From positions 1 to 6,465 of the forward strand of contig JBDRGC010000354.1 of assembly GCA_043818215.1 (NCBI GenBank): a stretch of 6,465 nt of DNA, in the 5' to 3' direction. Numbering within the stretch: the stretch's first letter is position 1; every line of letters starts with the position of its first letter. Shown here piece after piece: positions 5,780-6,465 of this stretch. This DNA is from JBDRGC01 sp043818215. GTDB taxonomy: Bacteria > Chloroflexota > Anaerolineae > Anaerolineales > UBA11858. Under the pieces are notes generated by a model that ran no database searches, had not been told where the DNA came from, and was given only the letters and a program-made list of their open reading frames with translations. Made by a program: the position numbers and the translations under genes.

Positions 5780-5858
5780 TCAACCAGCGCTACTATAATC
5801 AACCAGCGCTATTTTTCTACTCAACCGGCGCTACTATACTCAACCAGGGCTAATGGTA
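5780..5858. repeat. 19-bp tandem array, part 1
   Basis: Core units TCAACC(A/G)GCGCTA start at 5780, 5799, 5821 and 5840 (spacing 19, 22, 19; the last reads CAGGGCTA). The bases between cores are similar as well (CTATAA, CTATAC), so these are true tandem repeats. Confidence 0.85.
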
Positions 5859-5860
5859 TG

Positions 5861-5984
5861 GAGCGAACGCTGGTTGAGTGCGAAGCGTATCGAAACCTAG
5901 GGAGCGGGTTGACGTTGAGTGATAGGTTGGCGTTGAGTCGCTGGGTTTCGATACGCTGCAAAGAGCGCAGCTACTCAACCAGCG
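5861..5984. repeat. dispersed REP-like repeat, copy 4, long palindrome
   Basis: CGCTGGTTGAGT (5868-5879) pairs perfectly with 5973-5984, and AGCGTATCGAAACC (5884-5897) pairs perfectly with 5944-5957. The right arm contains in addition a 15-nt hairpin (5956-5970: CTGC, 7-nt loop, GCAG, plus one outer G-C pair). The centre (5898-5943) holds GGGAGCGGGTTGACGTTGAG and two more GTTGAGT phrases. A folded single strand would form a stem of about 26 pairs with a side hairpin. Confidence 0.85.
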
Positions 5985-6031
5985 CTACTATACTCAACCG
6001 GCGCTAATATGTTCAACCGGCGCTAATGGTA
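5975..6031. repeat. 19-bp tandem array, part 2
   Basis: Cores start at 5975, 5994 and 6013 with exact 19-base spacing. The last unit is followed by ATGGTATCC, like the CTAATGGTAT(A/G) sequence after the units at 3494 and 5840. It overlaps the end of the right-hand capD gene. Confidence 0.85.
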
Positions 6032-6465
6032 TCCCCACACGCAAGTTGACGCAGCAAATCGCGGGTTGCTGTTTCGTCCCCGGCTAAGGCCGCTTGGATT
6101 AGGGTTTCAACTTGCTGCGCAAATCGTTCTGGCGGATGGCTGGCGCTGTTATGGTTGACGAATATCTTTTTGTGTTCGGTGCAGGCTGGATGCTCGTTAT
6201 CGGCGAAAAGGGTTTCGTACAATCTCTCGCCGGGACGCAGGCCGGTGAATTCGATGTCGATATCTTCGCCGAGCTTCAGGCCGGAGAGTTCGATCATGTC
6301 ACGGGCCAGGTCTACGATCTTGATCGGGTCGCCCATATCCAACACGAAGACCTCCCCGTTCTTTCCCAGGGTCGAGGCTTGCAAGACCAACTGGACTGCC
6401 TCGGGGATGGTCATGAAGAAACGCACCATCTGTGGGTCCGTGACGGTTACAGGGCCGCCCGCCGC
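6013..6465 (-). CDS. CapD/FlaA1-type nucleotide-sugar dehydratase/epimerase, C-terminal part
   Basis: The frame is open to the right edge, so the 5' end lies outside the window; 150 residues are visible. It reads GGPVTVTDPQMVRFFMTIPE, EAVQLVLQAS, NGEVFVLDMGDPIKIVDLAR, GLRPGERLYETLFADNEHP. This is the classical C-terminus of CapD/FlaA1/PglF proteins, membrane-bound SDR enzymes that make 4-keto-6-deoxy (or epimerised) UDP-HexNAc for capsule or glycan synthesis. Unlike the copy at 3670, it has no frameshift in the visible part and is probably the working gene. Its last residues (CGDTISAG) and TGA stop are encoded by a unit of the 19-bp repeat. It could supply the keto sugar used by the aminotransferase fusion encoded further left on the same strand. 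The visible piece cannot separate dehydratase from epimerase. Confidence 0.9.
   Translation of the reverse strand, partial: AAGGPVTVTDPQMVRFFMTIPEAVQLVLQASTLGKNGEVFVLDMGDPIKIVDLARDMIELSGLKLGEDIDIEFTGLRPGERLYETLFADNEHPACTEHKKIFVNHNSASHPPERFAQQVETLIQAALAGDETATRDLLRQLACGDTISAG

Noticed and set aside
5645..6007. Open frame of 120 codons on the plus strand
   Set aside because: It is a translation of the palindromic repeats and 19-bp array; its HARRVNQGSGL phrase also appears in the frame at 3532-3729 for the same reason.
5780..6031. Possible CRISPR array
   Set aside because: Repeat period is 19 bp with only 6 semi-conserved bases between 13-bp cores; there are no unique spacers and no cas genes.

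Overview
The window looks like part of a surface-polysaccharide (capsule/exopolysaccharide) locus from a bacterium of medium GC content. The protein style and the abundant palindromic intergenic repeats make me think of a large-genome Chloroflexota-type organism, but this is an impression; no rRNA or other marker is present to settle it.

The polysaccharide genes are on the minus strand, so they read from right to left. At the right edge is the C-terminal part of an apparently intact FlaA1/CapD-type nucleotide-sugar dehydratase/epimerase (6013-6465). At the left edge is the start of a Wzz-like chain-length determinant (1-176). Between them lies an unusual 628-residue protein (450-2336). Its N-terminal half is the membrane anchor plus Rossmann domain of a CapD/PglF-type protein. 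Where the dehydratase domain should follow, it carries a complete DegT/DnrJ/EryC1/StrS sugar aminotransferase. It would make sense for CapD to produce a 4-keto sugar that the anchored aminotransferase then aminates, with Wzz acting later on polymer length.

The middle of the window (2337-6012) is accessory and scrambled. It contains two capD fragments in the wrong order (C-terminal piece 3670-4060, central piece 2403-2558) and two toxin-antitoxin-like gene pairs. One is a minus-strand pair resembling DUF6516/TumE and its partner (2551-3301). The other is a plus-strand AbiEi/AbiEii pair (4164-5476) with a convincing extended -10 promoter and an inverted repeat that could be an operator. The AbiE pair lies between two near-identical capD 3' ends in direct orientation, so the whole segment could be lost by homologous recombination.

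The rest is filled by one dispersed repeat family (about 3371-3682 and 5676-6031). It consists of long imperfect palindromes, a 19-bp tandem array with core TCAACCRGCGCTA, and a 15-nt hairpin that occurs three times with its stem strands exchanged, each with GTAG directly 5' on the minus strand. This is the layout of REP elements mobilised by RAYT transposases. Both capD 3' ends run into this repeat and take their stop codon from it. Three G-rich tracts able to form quadruplexes lie on the plus strand upstream of the minus-strand genes.
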